A stretch of 64,000 bases of DNA, taken from contig NC_092674.1 in the NCBI RefSeq assembly GCF_964355755.1, forward strand, positions 29,748,001-29,812,000, given 5' to 3'. Position numbers and translations under genes: made by a program. Positions 25,156 to 39,900 of the stretch are shown piece by piece (the stretch's first letter is position 1; each line of letters opens with the position of its first letter). This DNA comes from Antedon mediterranea (lineage: Eukaryota > Echinodermata > Crinoidea > Comatulida > Antedonidae). The notes beneath the pieces were generated by a model that saw only the letters and a list, made by a program, of their open reading frames with translations, had not been told where the DNA came from and ran no database searches.

Positions 25156-28100
25156 CTGAGGGAAAATAAACAACAGTGTAATATATAAACAAACATTTTG
25201 CAAGAATTGTAATTTGAAAATGGCATTTCATGATCTGTTATATTACATCTGTGTCATCACCGATGATACATCGCCTTGACATTTCAGTGTCAAAGTTCAT
25301 CAAACAGCTATGTTAATATTTAATTTACATCATCAGTTGTAGTCAATCTTACCGGTATTTAAATAATTGAAAGAAATGTATACAAATAATAAAACATGCA
25401 TATTACCGTATAGGCCTACTATAATAAGCATACACATACAGACGAATAAAATATATGTACGCGCTGTTAACCTCTGGCAGGGAACGTAAGTCGAAAGGAT
25501 TACCGTAAACAATTAGCATCACGGTGTCGATGCGATGGTCGAATCCCTGTGTCTATTTTGAGGTCTGGACTCTGACAAGCAGACACACAGACAGACAGAC
25601 ACATACTATGATAGACGGAAGTCCGATAAGCCTTGGACTTACGCCAAGGTATATTGACAGAATAAGTTCGAGAAACAAGCATAACTTAGCTACTTACTTA
25701 AAACTACTGTAGTTTTTTTTAAAGATTAATGCATATGTTCCACTAGATACGCACACAAAAATAATCAATGCCGGCTAATTTTGTTCACACTAACATGCCT
25801 TTCACGTTAAGCTCACAATATTGTGGAGTTCGATGACAAAAAACTAATCATTTTCGTTGTACCGAAGAATACTATAATGAATATGTGATTACTATACTTA
25901 TTGATACGGCAAGACTGAAATAATACCGAAGGTATCACAACGCAGAATGATTTGTAAGCACGCGTGGTAATGATTATTGCTTAGTAGCCTTTGTTGACGC
26001 ATGTTATGCAATGACGTTAAAGATTACAATTAGTGATTAAGTTGCACTGTAATACTGTTTCAAAGTCAAAGTAAAATTCGTACAATAGATCATAGAAGTC
26101 GATGTATTGTTCTAATTTCCAATCACGGAGAGACAATAAACAGTTATGCAAGAAATATGTGACAATTAATACAGGTGATTGAATTATCTGCACTAACAAA
26201 AGATTCCATTAGTCATTGTGTAAGATATGATATTGATCTAAGTACAAACAGACGCGTGAGATGATGGTGGATATAGGCTAAGAATGTCATGCCAAGATTA
26301 TGAATTCAAAGGATGTTCTACATTTAAATATTGCCACGTAGGCTGAACTCAGCTCACTGTGAAAAGTTACTAATTTAGTACTTTATCTTAAATTGAATTT
26401 CATCATAGTTAAATATAGAGAGAGAGTATGTCAATTATACAATCTTTTGGAAACACTGCACAAGAATCCTTGAAAATACAAACTTTTTACATGACAAATT
26501 TGATCAATTTTCCTACTTTTATAAGGGAGTAATAAAAATATAGGGTAGGTGTGAGCCTAGAAAATACGGTAACATTCTTAGGCGCGGTCCAAATATTAAC
26601 TTAACTATTTACAAACTTTCAACAAGAAAACTGCAATACCAGACTATAGGCATTGTTACGTCAACCAAACGATAAATCTCTCTATTTTAAATAGGTATTA
26701 AATAGGAATACCAATCTGCGGATACTCTTTACCATTAGGTTAAGTTAAAGTCTCTGACTGAAGATATTTGTAACAATCTCTATTTTGAATCGATCTTCAC
26801 TAAGGCCTTGTAAAGTACTTAGGCCTACAGGTTCTTATACAATACCGACTTAAATTATATTTATAACGTAAAGTTGCTATAAAATCTTTGGAAAATAGTT
26901 ACCTAACTAAGTAAGTATATCATAATAAATGTTCATCGCAGTTTCATTAACAGTAATGCATCTAACCATAATATCATTAAGATTGAACGTGAATATAAAC
27001 TTTGAAACTTACCTTGAATTTTCGTTAAAACCCAGAATTCGTCGATAGCTGTTCCATAACTTGCTTTCTGAATCTCAACATAAACAAAGCAAATTGCAGG
27101 TGATAAAACAAGATTAATATCTGTATAAATATCAATTTATTAGAGATTCATTTGAAGAAGTCTTAACCCGCTTGCAGGTTGTCTTCGAGTGAACGCTATT
27201 TACATCGCTCTCAGGCTCTACAACAGCATCTAATTAATTTGGTCAACAATTTCCATTTCCCGCTGACCCTGTTATGTAAAAGAACTGAAGACTTGTCTGC
27301 ATTTCCTGCCGATGACTAAACTTTGTGATTTCCAGTCGTTTCTCGCTTTCCTTTAATTTTCTGTCCATGTTTATTTAAAGAGGAAATTGAAAAGGTCCGC
27401 CTTGGCTGAATCGTTACGTTGTCTGTAACTTGAAAGTTAATGAAATAATCACAAATTAAAGACGCTGTTTACGCAACTTAAATAATAAATAGGATTCGTT
27501 ATTGACGCTTAGTGTTATTTGGAATCAGTTTTATACTATGTTATTGAACGTATGTATCTATTGGTTTTTATAAGTGTTAAACGTACTGTTCAATGTAAAT
27601 GAACTAAAAATGTGTAGATAATGTTAACAGAACAAACCATTTCTTTATAACATTAGGTATAAATGAAAGAATTAAAAACAATTTGTCATCAAGATTGAAG
27701 AAAGGTGAATAATGAAATTAGACGAAAATCATGATAACAATTGTAAAATAAAAAGGTCGAAAATGAAATTTGAAAATATTACTTCATTGATAAAGGCCGT
27801 ACAATACAATTAATTAGTTAGTTTAAAACATGGAATTTTCCTTAAACAGTGGACATAATTATCTAACAGACGAAGTATCTAAAAGTAATAATTCTTTGTT
27901 TTCAGAACAATTGCAAAGGACGCATTTTAATTGCTAACTAATGGTTTCTCTGACGTATATTATCAATGTAATGTATTCATATGGGTTCGTGATTACGTAC
28001 AATGTTTTTTAGATTGTAAACATATTTTAAACATTATTTATATCTTGATTTTATTTCGACGTTTTAAGAAGCTCTAGAGCACATACTTTGGTTAACAAGC

Positions 28101-28547
28101 TTGTAGTAGCGGATGTTGTGCAACACAATCAATGTAAATTCAAGGTAAAGTATTTGTAATACAATAATTAATAATATCTCTACAAGCAATAGGCCTACAC
28201 AAAGTCCGCCTAATTTAATGAATTTCTAAATACAATGATATCAAGTCTAAATTGAAATTTTCGACAACATCAAGATATCACATAGTGGTTTGCCTCTACT
28301 CTTGAATATTGTTTGCGGGAACAAGTTGGCTAAACAAGTATGATGATTAAGTAACTATATAATACGAAGTATCTTTAAAAAAAGAGAGCAGATGCTTGCC
28401 TTTCTCTGACGCAATTGTAGGCGTACTGAATGATCAGTAGGCTAATCAGGGCATAGCTACAAGTTGTTGAAAACATTTTGCGATTAAAAAAAAAAATAAC
28501 GTCTGATGTAAAGCTCGGAATACACTATAAACCTTTAAGTCAAGGTT

Positions 28548-28660
28548 TAGTCCAGGACTAAAGTTAGTCCTCTTTCATGAATACCATTTCGAGATAGTCC
28601 AGGACTAAATCCAGAGATAGTCCAGGACTAAAGTTAGTCCCCTTTCATGAATACGGGCCT
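28548..28660. repeat. Direct repeat with AGTCCAGGACTAA and TTTCATGAATAC
   Basis: Two units of about 65 bp share AGTCCAGGACTAAAGTTAGT and then CTTTCATGAATAC. The core TAGTCCAGGACTA is itself palindromic. The array directly abuts a MITE fragment at 28661. Confidence 0.65.
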
Positions 28661-28734
28661 ATGTGACTAAAAAATGTGATGTGCCCATATCATACATGGA
28701 CACGATGATGTTTGATAGTGTAGACAGAGCTTTA
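28661..28734. repeat. Fold-back MITE family A, internally deleted
   Basis: It has an AAAATGTGATGTGCCCATAT arm joined to a short core, then TTTGATAGTGTAGACAGAGC. It is about half the length of full copies. Confidence 0.75.
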
Positions 28735-28958
28735 CGTCTAAAAAAACGAAAAATCGAGTATAAAAATTAAGTTTGAAATTGTAAATAGGTCACGTGATAA
28801 TATAACATTAATATTCTATTCAAGTTATCAAGTGTATTTGTGACGCAATCTTCATACCCACGTGGTTGTACATATTAAGTTGATGAGTAAAGTTAATTAC
28901 TTAATTAATTACGGTAGTTTCTGCTTTGACAGGATACGTAGATAAATGTTGTTTTAAG

Positions 28959-29138
28959 TTTGGTTCCCACTAGAACGTAACGCAAGGACGTAAACGCAAC
29001 GTAAGCGTGTTGACCAATGACAAGCGAAGTTATAGACAGTTAGCAATCACAAGCAAATAAGCCATCGCTTGTGATTGGTCAATTCACTTGCGTTGCGTTA
29101 CGTCCTTGTGTTGCGTCGCTAGTGGGAACCACGCTTTA
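28959..29138. mobile_element. Fold-back element family B (GGTTCCCACTAG termini)
   Basis: It opens with GGTTCCCACTAGAACGTAAC and closes with its approximate inverse (GTCGCTAGTGGGAACC). Internal arms GACCAATGACAAGCG and CGCTTGTGATTGGTC are also inverted. It is about 180 bp with no ORF. Further diverged relatives lie at 29795-30003 and 49080-49204. Confidence 0.75.
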
Positions 29139-29188
29139 GGGAATAAAAAACATAACAAATACAATCATAGCCTAAGTATCTTATTCTT

Positions 29189-29319
29189 AAGCTCTGTCTA
29201 CACTATCAAACTTTATGTGATAACAAAATGTGACGTCGTGCCCATATAGGTCACATCACAACCCTATTTGGGAACGTCACACTTTTTTTTTACTAGTTTG
29301 ATAGTGTAAACAGAGCTTT
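29189..29319. repeat. Fold-back MITE family A, near-complete copy
   Basis: AAGCTCTGTCTACACTATCA on the left and TTTGATAGTGTAAACAGAGC on the right. It lies 50 bp from a family B element. Confidence 0.88.
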
Positions 29320-29794
29320 AGGGAGACCAAGTCCCCATCTCCATTAAAATAACATAGCTTTTTGGGAAGAGGGTTTAAGTGTGGTAATGCGATAGTCGAC
29401 GACAATAATAATCACGAATTTAAACATTAATTTAAGCACGATAATGTAGGCCTCCGCACGGGTACGCTGATTCTACTGTTTTCCTGTATAATACAACTAA
29501 TTACAAATGTTAGGTAATTTTCTTGAGAATAAACTTATGACGTAACTTTGACAATTATAATTAAATTTGTATTTTGACAAAAAAAGAAAGGAAACTTATC
29601 CGCATCCTCTTTCGTTTGTCTCTCGAAATAAACGAGAACATCCTTTATTAATCTCCGCAACTGCAATTGCTTTATTTATAACTATGCTATTTCTGCTTTG
29701 AAAGTTACAATAACGGAATAACGGAGTACGGAAGATGTCACACACAGCGCGCAGAGTGGTGGCTTATACGCGTTATCTCAAGCTTTCCACTTGT

Positions 29795-30003
29795 GTGTGT
29801 GGACGCAACGACGTACGTAGGCACAACGCAAAGTTTACCAATCACACAAGCGACAATCCGAATAATCAATCGCGTCGTGATTGGTTAGATTAATTGCGTT
29901 TTGCGCTTACGTATTGCTGGCGTTGTGTCAAAGTGGGAACTAACTTAAGTTGACCAATCACAAGCGCAGTTCAGATGATCTATCGCGTCATGATTGGTCA
30001 AAT
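29795..30003. repeat. Family B fold-back element, diverged copy plus an adjoining partial copy
   Basis: ACGCAACGACGTACGTAGGC and a GTGATTGGTTAGATTAATTG arm are followed by GTGTCAAAGTGGGAAC (end of copy one). A second partial, TTGACCAATCACAAGCGCAG to TCATGATTGGTCAA, follows at 29951-30003. Confidence 0.6.
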
Positions 30004-30830
30004 TACTTTACTCTTTTTTATTTGCTGCGCCACAATATTATGTTACAGTACTCTATAAACACAAGTACATTACAAAAATACATCGCACAGATAATAGCAA
30101 TGTAATAATGTATTTAGAAATAAACTACCTGTATTTAAAAAATATGAAAATAATATTGCATTACTATTCAACTTGGAAGGCCATTGACCCACAATTATAA
30201 CCGTATTAAAGCACTTCCTTCCCATACATTACTTTACACTATAAAATAATAAAATGTCATTAGTATTGGAAGTGTATAGGTAGGTGTACCCACAAAAGCA
30301 AATACATCCAAATCAAATCCTAATCCACACATCCCGTACATATCAATATGGGTGTGTTGAACTGCTGACTAAGCAATTTAATCGAAATACTTTGTTTGTG
30401 TATAAGTGGGTATTCGCAGGAATTCTGGTTGGCTGGTGCGTATAATAACATTGTTAGTTCACTTCTACTTGTATTGGACGACTAGGTAGACACGTGTCAT
30501 CCAGTCTACACGTCGTATAAGTACGGGTACATTCTTTTTTACATGCAAACTTCTGGGGAAAATGCTGCTGTTATCAGTCAGTGATTGGATCTCAATTTAA
30601 AATACGTACTTTTTATATTAATAACAAAGTAAAATACCATTTATCAGTTATTGACAAAATGCTATTGATTGGTTATTGATAAAATATTATTGATAACTTA
30701 TTGATAAAAAATTATTTTTAATTACTAATAATTAACATGCACGATTATTGATAACATAATATAGATATATGTTGTGCAGACTAGATAGGTAATATTCATC
30801 AAAATTATATTTTGAAATGTTAATAGAACT

Positions 30831-30836
30831 TTTATT
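30831..30836 (-). terminator. TBCK poly(A) signal AATAAA (minus strand)
   Basis: The hexamer lies 103 bp after the TBCK stop codon at 30939, in the TBCK sense direction. Confidence 0.5.
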
Positions 30837-30938
30837 TTAAAATATATTACACAATTTATAGAATATTTGCACTTTGATACAAAATAGTGATGAACTATAT
30901 CAATAGGTGTCCAATGTCGGGTGTTATACGGTCAGGGG

Positions 30939-33900
30939 TCAGATGTCCGGTGTCGATACTGTCAGTATACCTGATGTCTTCAGACAGTCAATCCCACCAT
31001 GCATCACACAAACTTTTGGGAAGTTGAGTCGAACAAGTTGAGTTGCAAACTAAAAAAGAAAGAATTGAAATATATCAGTTAGTCTAGGTTCTAGACGGGG
31101 ATTTGGCTCAGTATTAGTAAGAAGATAAATATTTTGGCACACACAGTGTGTCATACATATACTCGTGTTGGAATCTCCTAATTATGGACAAAAATTAATG
31201 GAATTTTATAAAATAAAAAGACAAAAACTACAGACTAGGGAAAGTCTATATATCAGTGTAGAGTAACAATATTATAGACTGTATCTTCTGAATAAGAAAA
31301 TTAATAATTAAAATTAAAACATTTTAATGAAGTCTCACATTTGAAGCGTTCTTTCCCCTGTTGCCCACAATGACGATCACCCTGCCTTTTTGCATGTTCA
31401 AGGCGGTCACAGCTGGACATTGGACAAGGTCACCTTCTGGGGAGAAGGCTTGGTCAAAGGGAACATTGTAACTGCCAGGAATCTGACCTCTTGCGAAACT
31501 GGACACAAACAAATTAAGGAAAATACTGAACAATAAGTACAGAAAATATTTGATTGATTAACTCAAAATTTGGTTTAATACAGAATATTGAAACTTTAGT
31601 GGTCTCGTATAAAATATACAAGAAATCAATACGTTGTCAGCACCTCATAAAAAAACATAAAAACACTTAAATAATATAATAATTCTCGACTTTCAAATAT
31701 ATTTCTGTATATAATGAAGATATGACTTATGAAAATATACAGTGATACACAAACCAAATTAAAGAATCTGATCTTTAGGGCTAAAGCTCTGTCTACACTA
31801 GTTTGACAAAAAAAGTGTAATGTGCCTAAATATGCTAGTGATATGACATCATCATGTTCATATATCGGCAAATCATATTTTTTTGTCACATAAAGTTTGA
31901 TAGCATAGAGAGAGCTTCATACAAAGCCTATGTTTAGACTCAATTTGTGGAAATACATGATTGGCTCATTTAATTTGACAGGTTAATGAATTGTGAGTGT
32001 GGACGCACTTTATACATAAAACTATACAAACAGAAAATGGCTTAATTTATATATTAACAATACAATTGAACACATAATATACAGTATAATATTCAATACA
32101 ATTGAACACATAATATACAGTATAATATTCAATACAATTGAACACATAATATACAGTATAATATTCAATACAATTGAACACATAATATACGGTATAATAT
32201 TCAGATATATTTACATTCATTATCTTTCTTACTAAGTTTTAATAAAAATAATAATTAATAAATTGGAAAGTTGTCAAGCACTATCAAATTAGAAAATTAA
32301 ACACATCCAAGAAAACAGGAAATAATCTATTAAAGTAAAATGTTTTGAACGTAGTCAATTACAAAGGATACTCTTCACTGCTACGTACATCTACAATCAG
32401 TATCATCGGCTTGCCAGATTTCGTCTTCTTTGTCGGACTGCGCGAAATCATTCCGCGGAGTCCGCATAGCTCAAGTAGATCCTCTGCTGAAATTCTTGGA
32501 CTCTTCTCGGATTTTAGATCTTGTAGGGTCATAGCATCGCGGGACTACAACCATAAACATTATTTACGTTAACATTTAAAACAGTAATTTGTATGTATTT
32601 CTTTATCTATTATCTATTTTATGTCTACAGTATGTCTACTAATATGTGTTTATCTATATATAAATTTACGTAAGGGCAAAATTCGGTAAATCGCGCCTTA
32701 CTTCTATAATTTTTACTCGATGGTATATAAAGTTGGTTCGTACTTTCGGTACTGATTTTAACCACCTGATGTAACCCTGTTTACTAATTAAATTAAGTTA
32801 GATAATAAGTTATTGACGGTTAAAACGAATTTAGGTTCCAAGATTTGCCCCAAATAGGGGTGTTTTCCGACCGTGGTATACACTGTATAATGGATGTCCG
32901 TCTTGAAAAATACCCGCCACAAAAATGCGAGGAGGCTTCGCATTTTCCTATCTCCTCCTACGATAATTGTTTTTAATAGCTGAAAACCGGTTGAACAGCT
33001 AGAGTACACCATCATAATGTTGAAGACAGGCCGATTTTCTTTAAAAAATACTATTTTGATAGATTTAATATACGATTATACAAATCTATTGATTTGCGAT
33101 GAATGGAACATCCCAATCTCTCAGTCTGCCAGAGTTTGGTTTAACACAAGTACAGTAGGTAAATTTATGAGCCCTTGGTTTAACACATACGGTAGGTAAA
33201 TATATGGGCCCTTTGAGAATAAACTTGCGAGATTGTGGATAGGCTCTACTGTTAGATATATAAACACATTATTATATACAAATAAACTTTATACTGACAG
33301 TTCTTTCTCAACGTTTGTATTAATTAATAATTACCAAATATAAACGTCGTAGTGGTGTATCGTGACATGGTACTTTAATATTTCAATCGATTATGACAGT
33401 GACAGTTTTAACTAAACTAAATAAAGAATGTTCTCTAATATAATTAGGAATCTCTTGCCATACACGGGGAAAATTAGTGTACAATGAATATTTAAAAGAA
33501 ATAAATAAATAAATAAAATAAAAAAAGTATTAAATCGCAAATGTTTTACTGTATTTAGAGGTATATTATTTATAGGCCTATAAAACATGAAAAAAATATT
33601 TCGTTACTGAGTGGATAAAGAAAATATTTAAAAATTGTTCCTCTTTGTACCTATCCGCTTTCCCATCCCTCTCAACCCTAATGTTACATACAAAACAAAA
33701 ATTGGGTTTCTTTAAATGAGTCCAAATCAAAAACTTGGACTCATTTTGTGATAAGTTTCTCCTTCGGAAGTAATTCCCAGGGTGCTAATTTTAGTTGACT
33801 ACATAAATCATCGTGTCTATTTATTCGTTTCTGTAAACGACAATGTATAGGCCTATAGTCCTGCGGTACGTACATTTGAAATCGCCAGTTTTGTTACGCT

Positions 33901-36900
33901 GAAATTACTGTGTATTCGAGAACCATCTGTGGGCACGACCTAGATGGTACGCGAGCGAAGCGAGCGTACCATCTAGTATTTACAATTTTATGAACGGTGT
34001 GATACTTACTAATTCCGAACGTGGAACATCATGACAATCCGTACTGTAGTAGGAGACAGGTTTTATTTGCGAGTAAGCACTATCAGTTGCGTGACCGCGG
34101 GGAGGATGCGCATGCTGCCGATAAGCGGCGCTTTTCGGGATTCCGCAGAATACTCTTATAGATTCTTTTACACATCTTTCAATGTCAATTTCTACAAAAT
34201 AAAAAATGTTATTGTGTAATATCACTGAGTCAAAAATGGTAGTGATACGCCTACTATGGTCCGTGGAGGGCCTAATTCGAATTTATCTACCAAAAAAAAA
34301 ATCATCATGTTCATATATGGGCACATCACATTTTTGTGTCACATGTTTGATAGTGTAGACAGAGTTTAATATCACTGAATGGATGTGATAAAACGGATGG
34401 GAAAGTGGATGTGATATGTCTGAAGGAGTTTAAAATTAGTTTGAAACTTATAATATTAAAAAATGAACTATGTAACATTATACAAACTTGATTAAATTGG
34501 ATTGTACACAAACTATATTAAGATAGAACTCAAGTTCAAAATACACCGTAATCCCTATGTGTACTGAATTAATTGAGATGTCACATCTGTCGGACAAATA
34601 TGAATATTTATATTATAAATAAATCTTACTAATATATACAGGAGACTAATTTTAGAAAACTAAATAATTATAACAAAGTATTAAGAATATTTAATAAGTT
34701 ACATTTCGGAAACACGCTAAACGTTTTGCAATTTTTGAAGTAGTTTACTCAAACTCACGTTTATCTTAATTTTACTATGCTGTCGGAAGTTCGGCAACAT
34801 TATTGACGACATCACCTTACAACACTTTGGTGTCAATCAAGGACTTACGAAAGTTTGAAAAGCTCTCGGAAAAAATCTGCATACAAAATTGAAATAAGTA
34901 TCAAAACTTACCTGGCATGTCTGAGAACAGCAAGATACATTCATTGAAGCCACTAGCAAGGAGACCAGACCTCAGCTGCTGTAAGATGGCAACACCGATG
35001 CAAAGAGGGAAAGATGAGTTGCCTAGCAACAATGTATCCCATAAATGAAAAAGCTTGTGCAATGGAAAGACATCTGAAAATGAGAAAAATTTGAAATAAT
35101 AAATAAATCTAATAATTAAAAATATTATTAAATAATAGTTAAACATAATAATAAAAGCTAAGATAATAAAGCAGATTTTTGTAAACATTATCGGCTCTAC
35201 TGACTACGACGGCATGTCAAATGTATCCATGTTACATTTGTTTAACGCATGGAGTCTGAACTATGATTTGGTTGTTAATGCCTCTCATATCCTTTTTGTT
35301 TAAACATTTATTTAATATTTTTTATTTTTGTTTTGTGTTTCATTTGTTTACTTGTTGTTATTATTGTGACAATACTATAACGATGAAAGTCAATAAATGA
35401 ATTGAATTGTTTAAAATGTTAATTTGATACTAGATAACAAGAGTTACTAACGAGCAAACATGGTAAGGAACCAAGGTATGGCGTACAGTTCTGGTATGAA
35501 GCCTATACTCTCCATGTGGTTGCTAAGCTCTGGGTCATGAAAGGTTATAAGATGTGAAAAAACAGCCAGATATTCTGAAACAAAGACAAAACAATAGAAT
35601 TACAGATAATCTGTTAAAATAAAGTGGTTATTGTTTGGCTATACAGAGTTATATGATTTAGTTTAAAATTAGCATAAATTAGCATAAATTAGCATAATAC
35701 TACTAAACATTAACATTAGTTAATCATCTTTGTAAATTCAGCAAGATTTCTAAAAAAAGAACAATAATAATAATAATACAGATAATCTGGTAAAATAAAG
35801 TTTTATTTAGTATTTGTGTATACAAATCATGGCCAGGATTTAAAAGTATAATATATATACTACATAATACTACTAAACATTAACTGTTGTTAATCATCTT
35901 TGTAAATACATACCTTGTATTACGGCTGAATTGTCCTTTAAGAAGAATTTATAGAGATATTTAGGAATAAATGCTGACAAACAGGCATATGCTAAAGCTG
36001 TTAAAAACAAACATCTGATCCATTAAAAAGTAGGAAAGTAATAAAAACTACAATAAAATACACTATTCAACTTCAATCAAGTGCAATAGTATAATATATA
36101 AGTACACTATTCAACTTCAATCAAGTGCAATAGTCTAATCTATAAGTACACTATTCAACTTCAATCAAGTGCAATAGTCTAATCTATAAGTACACTATTC
36201 AACTTCAATCAAGTGCAATAGTCTAATCTATAAGTACACTATTCAACTTCAATCAAGTGCAATAGTCAAATCTATAAGTACACTATTAAACTTCAATCAA
36301 GTGCAATAGTCTAATCTAGGCATAGTCCATTGTGAAAAGATAGATACACTATAACATGTAGTAATAATTGCATCCTAGTAAATAGTCCAATGAAATCTTA
36401 AAAATCAATGTAAAAATTAATTAAATATATTGGTTTTATTTCTATATAAACTACTGTACCTTCATTGTTAAAATTTAAGAACAAAAACGGCGCACATAGT
36501 GAATCCAGACCTAAGTTGACAAAGAATATGATAAGATATAAAAACACTACATAGTGAGAATATGATAGTATATTGTTTGAAGGTACATGGCGTAATCAAT
36601 ATGTTGAAATAAATTTAGCGGTACAAGAATATGAAAAATAAGACAGGTTGATAATTGGTGTAAGGGCTTGGAATAAATGCTTGCTTACCCTGCCAATAGA
36701 CTAAATCTGGATGTGACACCACCCAAGCCTTCAGAATCCTCTTAAACTTCAAATGTGCCACTGGAGAGGACAACAGCTCAGAGTACTGGTGACATCGAGG
36801 GATGTCCACCTCAATCTGACGGTCTGTTGATGTCATAGTATCCTTATCTATTGCGCAATACTTCTCCATGTAGTCTCCCTAAAGATAAAAGAAACAAAAA

Positions 36901-39900
36901 AGCATACCTAAATTTATACAGCATGCCTCTTTGCGTAGAAGAGCAGAACCAGATGGTAGAACCCTTAAGGGAACCAGCTGAATTAAAGCATATCGAGTAT
37001 CTCATTATTGTTATGTGGAAAGGAAGCTGAACGAAATGCATGGTACAAGCTGGGTAATGTGCAGCCGTTCACCCACAGAAAAACTACATCTCTTGTTGTT
37101 CTTACCTCAATAATAAGAAGAGCTGCCCAAATCTGGTTCCTAAACAATGGACAACTATCCACCCTGGCTTCTTTGTGGATCTTGTTGACTGTATACGGAT
37201 AACCTTTAAGAAGGCGCTCATACAGTACTACTCTATGAAACTAAAAACAAAACGTACAGATTTAAACATTTTTATTTTTTTGAAAAATAATGTACCATAC
37301 TTTGTTTGCATTGAAATTAAGTAATACGTCCATTTGATGATGGTAAAGTTAAAGTATGTCATACATACCTGATATTCTATGTCTTTTTCTCGTATGATCA
37401 GTGGCAGATTTGCTGTTTCTGATATGCTGTTGTTACTAGTTGAATGCGGTAATGATCCCATACTTTTTCTATTATAATATAACATGATGATTATTAAACA
37501 TTCATAACAGAAACAAGCAGTGATGGATCCAGGATTTTAAAATAAGGGATCAGAGCCTCAAAGTTGTAAACTGAAGTAATAATAATGTTATGTTGTTTGA
37601 TTTATAAAACGCTTATACAATCAAAAGATTGTCCCAAAGCGCTGAGAGAAAAAACAGAAAGAAATTATAAAGAAAAAAGATGGGTTTTTACTTAACCAAT
37701 GTTCTATCCTTTGCATTGTACTCTTTCAAAATTAAAATGAATGGATTTGAAGAAGAATTATAACGTCACTTGATTCAAACTTACATTACACTAATTATTA
37801 CTAATTATAATATATATAATGGAGAATTTAAATAAAGACCTATTTTTTTACGAATAAATAAACTGATATTTATATTTCTTTCTTATTCAATACATATAAG
37901 TAGAAAAGAAAAAAAAGTGGAAATCCAGAAAACAAGACAATCTTACTCATCCTCAAGAAGTGGGTAATATGCTTCTTCGTCAACATTCTGAAGACGTTCT
38001 CTCAATTGGTCCAGTGACAGAGGTATAATGGTGTCATCAAACAATGCACTGGTATCTCTTTCTAAACCAAACACGTCACCATCCACCGTAAATACACTAA
38101 AAGCAAGATAAAATAAATATCAATATGAATCTACTGTATACGCGGTTATCTCTGAGATTATTGCCAAACAGAAATACAACCATAATAAAATGCTATCTTC
38201 AAAAATCTTTTTTTGCAGAAGCATGCAAATTCCTTAGTTAAATTTGATAAATTATTAATGTTAACAAAAAAATAATACCAATATGTGCATTATTTATGCA
38301 GAAATGCTAAAAAAAAAACGTTTAAAAAAGTTAATTTTAATCATTAGTGAAAAACACAAAAAAAATTAAATAAAATCCCATGATGTAGTTATAAAAAACT
38401 GTATCAAAGATTTGTTTAGTTGTGGCGTGGCAAATGCAAGGTCATAGGTCAATTTGTGCAACAGCATGCCATGCTACAGACCTGCTACTTATATTGCTAC
38501 CATGACGATATTGCGCAACAAGTATAGCTCTAAAAAAAATAGTAATTACATAAATCAATCACAATGAGAATAAAGTTTTGATAAAAATTTAAAAAAATTA
38601 TTTTGACAAAAATTTAAAAAAAATATTTTGACAAAAAATACAAAAAACATTTTGACCCATCCAACAGATTGGAGATACACGTACAATACAGTCAACTCTC
38701 TCAATACCAAACACCTTTGGGCAGAGCATATCTAGTTTTCTGGAAAGTGTGGTATTCGGAATGTGTTTCTAACCTCAAGAAAAGTCTGGTTTTGGGAGAG
38801 TTTCCGGTTTTCAGAAATTCCGGTATTGGGAGAGTCCGTAATAACAAAAGTACTGAAATAATCTCACCTTGCTACTCCGCATATTGGTGGATGTGACCTT
38901 ATTAGGGTTTTTTTCTTAAGCTCACTTTCTAAATCTCCTCCAGCTAATCCCCATAAATAATAAACCTCATCTATTGAACGCATGGCTAAGTGATCAATAT
39001 CCTCTGTAACAAATAACATTTTATAATCAATACTTTTCTTGTATTTTCCACAAAAAACATGAAAATGAAGTTTAATAGAAAAAGATTTTGAATAGGTCTT
39101 AATAAAGTTTAGAAAAAATAAATAAATAATTATGTTTTAACTTATAAAAAGACAAAATAAAAGATTAAATTCAACCACAAACCCATTGACTGGCAGCCAA
39201 TAATTTTTACAATTTTTTTGCCAGTTTTTTCAGGTAAATAAATTTTTGTTCATAAAATTTTTAGTTTAGACATTAAAATGGCACATTCAACAACAAAATA
39301 ATTGTTAAGGACAATATATCATTAATATTCAATACTTTTATTATATTTATTCTCATTGATTTATGTAAGCAAATAATGGGTAGAAAGAAAAAGAATCCAT
39401 GTTGATACCTTTATGGTTTGTGTCTATATATTCCTCTAACTCCAGTTTTTCACATCTTATTCCTGTGTACTGGAACATTGTTTTCTGGCTTCTAAAGTCT
39501 GCATCTGCTGGCTCAAAACCTTTAAACACTGGATCTTGTAGGAGCTCACATGGTGTTGGCCTACAAAATTAGAGCCTGATTTCAGAACTTTCGTAATAAA
39601 TAAAAAAAAGTTTGTCCGTATATCTACAAATCCATTTCAGATAAGGTCTATTTTCCTTTTGAATTCTAAAATATTTTTAATCTATTCTTTTTTTTTTAAA
39701 CTGTATGTATATTGGGATATAACAATCTTAGTCATTTATTTCTTTATTCATCATCACTTACCTTTCACTGACAGAAAGTGACAAGCATCGTCTTACAATA
39801 GATTTAAGATTTTCAGGTAACATCTGTAATATAAATTAAAAAAATAATGTTATTTTCCAAAATATACACAAATTATTTATTTTGTATAAAACCTACAGTA

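Larger units (their letters stand above)
25156..30938. other. PKS-TBCK intergenic region (PKS upstream side, TBCK downstream side)
   Basis: There is no convincing coding exon on either strand; the ORFs are short and AT-biased. It holds two fold-back repeat families (28661-28734, 28959-29138, 29189-29319, 29795-30003), a short direct repeat of AGTCCAGGACTAA at 28548-28660, and the presumed PKS promoter. A short Ser/Thr-type ORF at 25524-25712 is not supported. Confidence 0.6.

Noticed and set aside
31324-31533. TBCK apparently ending early at a stop near 31324
   Set aside because: The stop lies beyond a good GTGAGA donor at 31338. The human-like C-terminal exon is present at 30939-31049 in matching phase.
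36060-36318. Regular 44-bp repeats resembling a CRISPR array
   Set aside because: Units are contiguous with no unique spacers, in a eukaryotic intron. It is a minisatellite.
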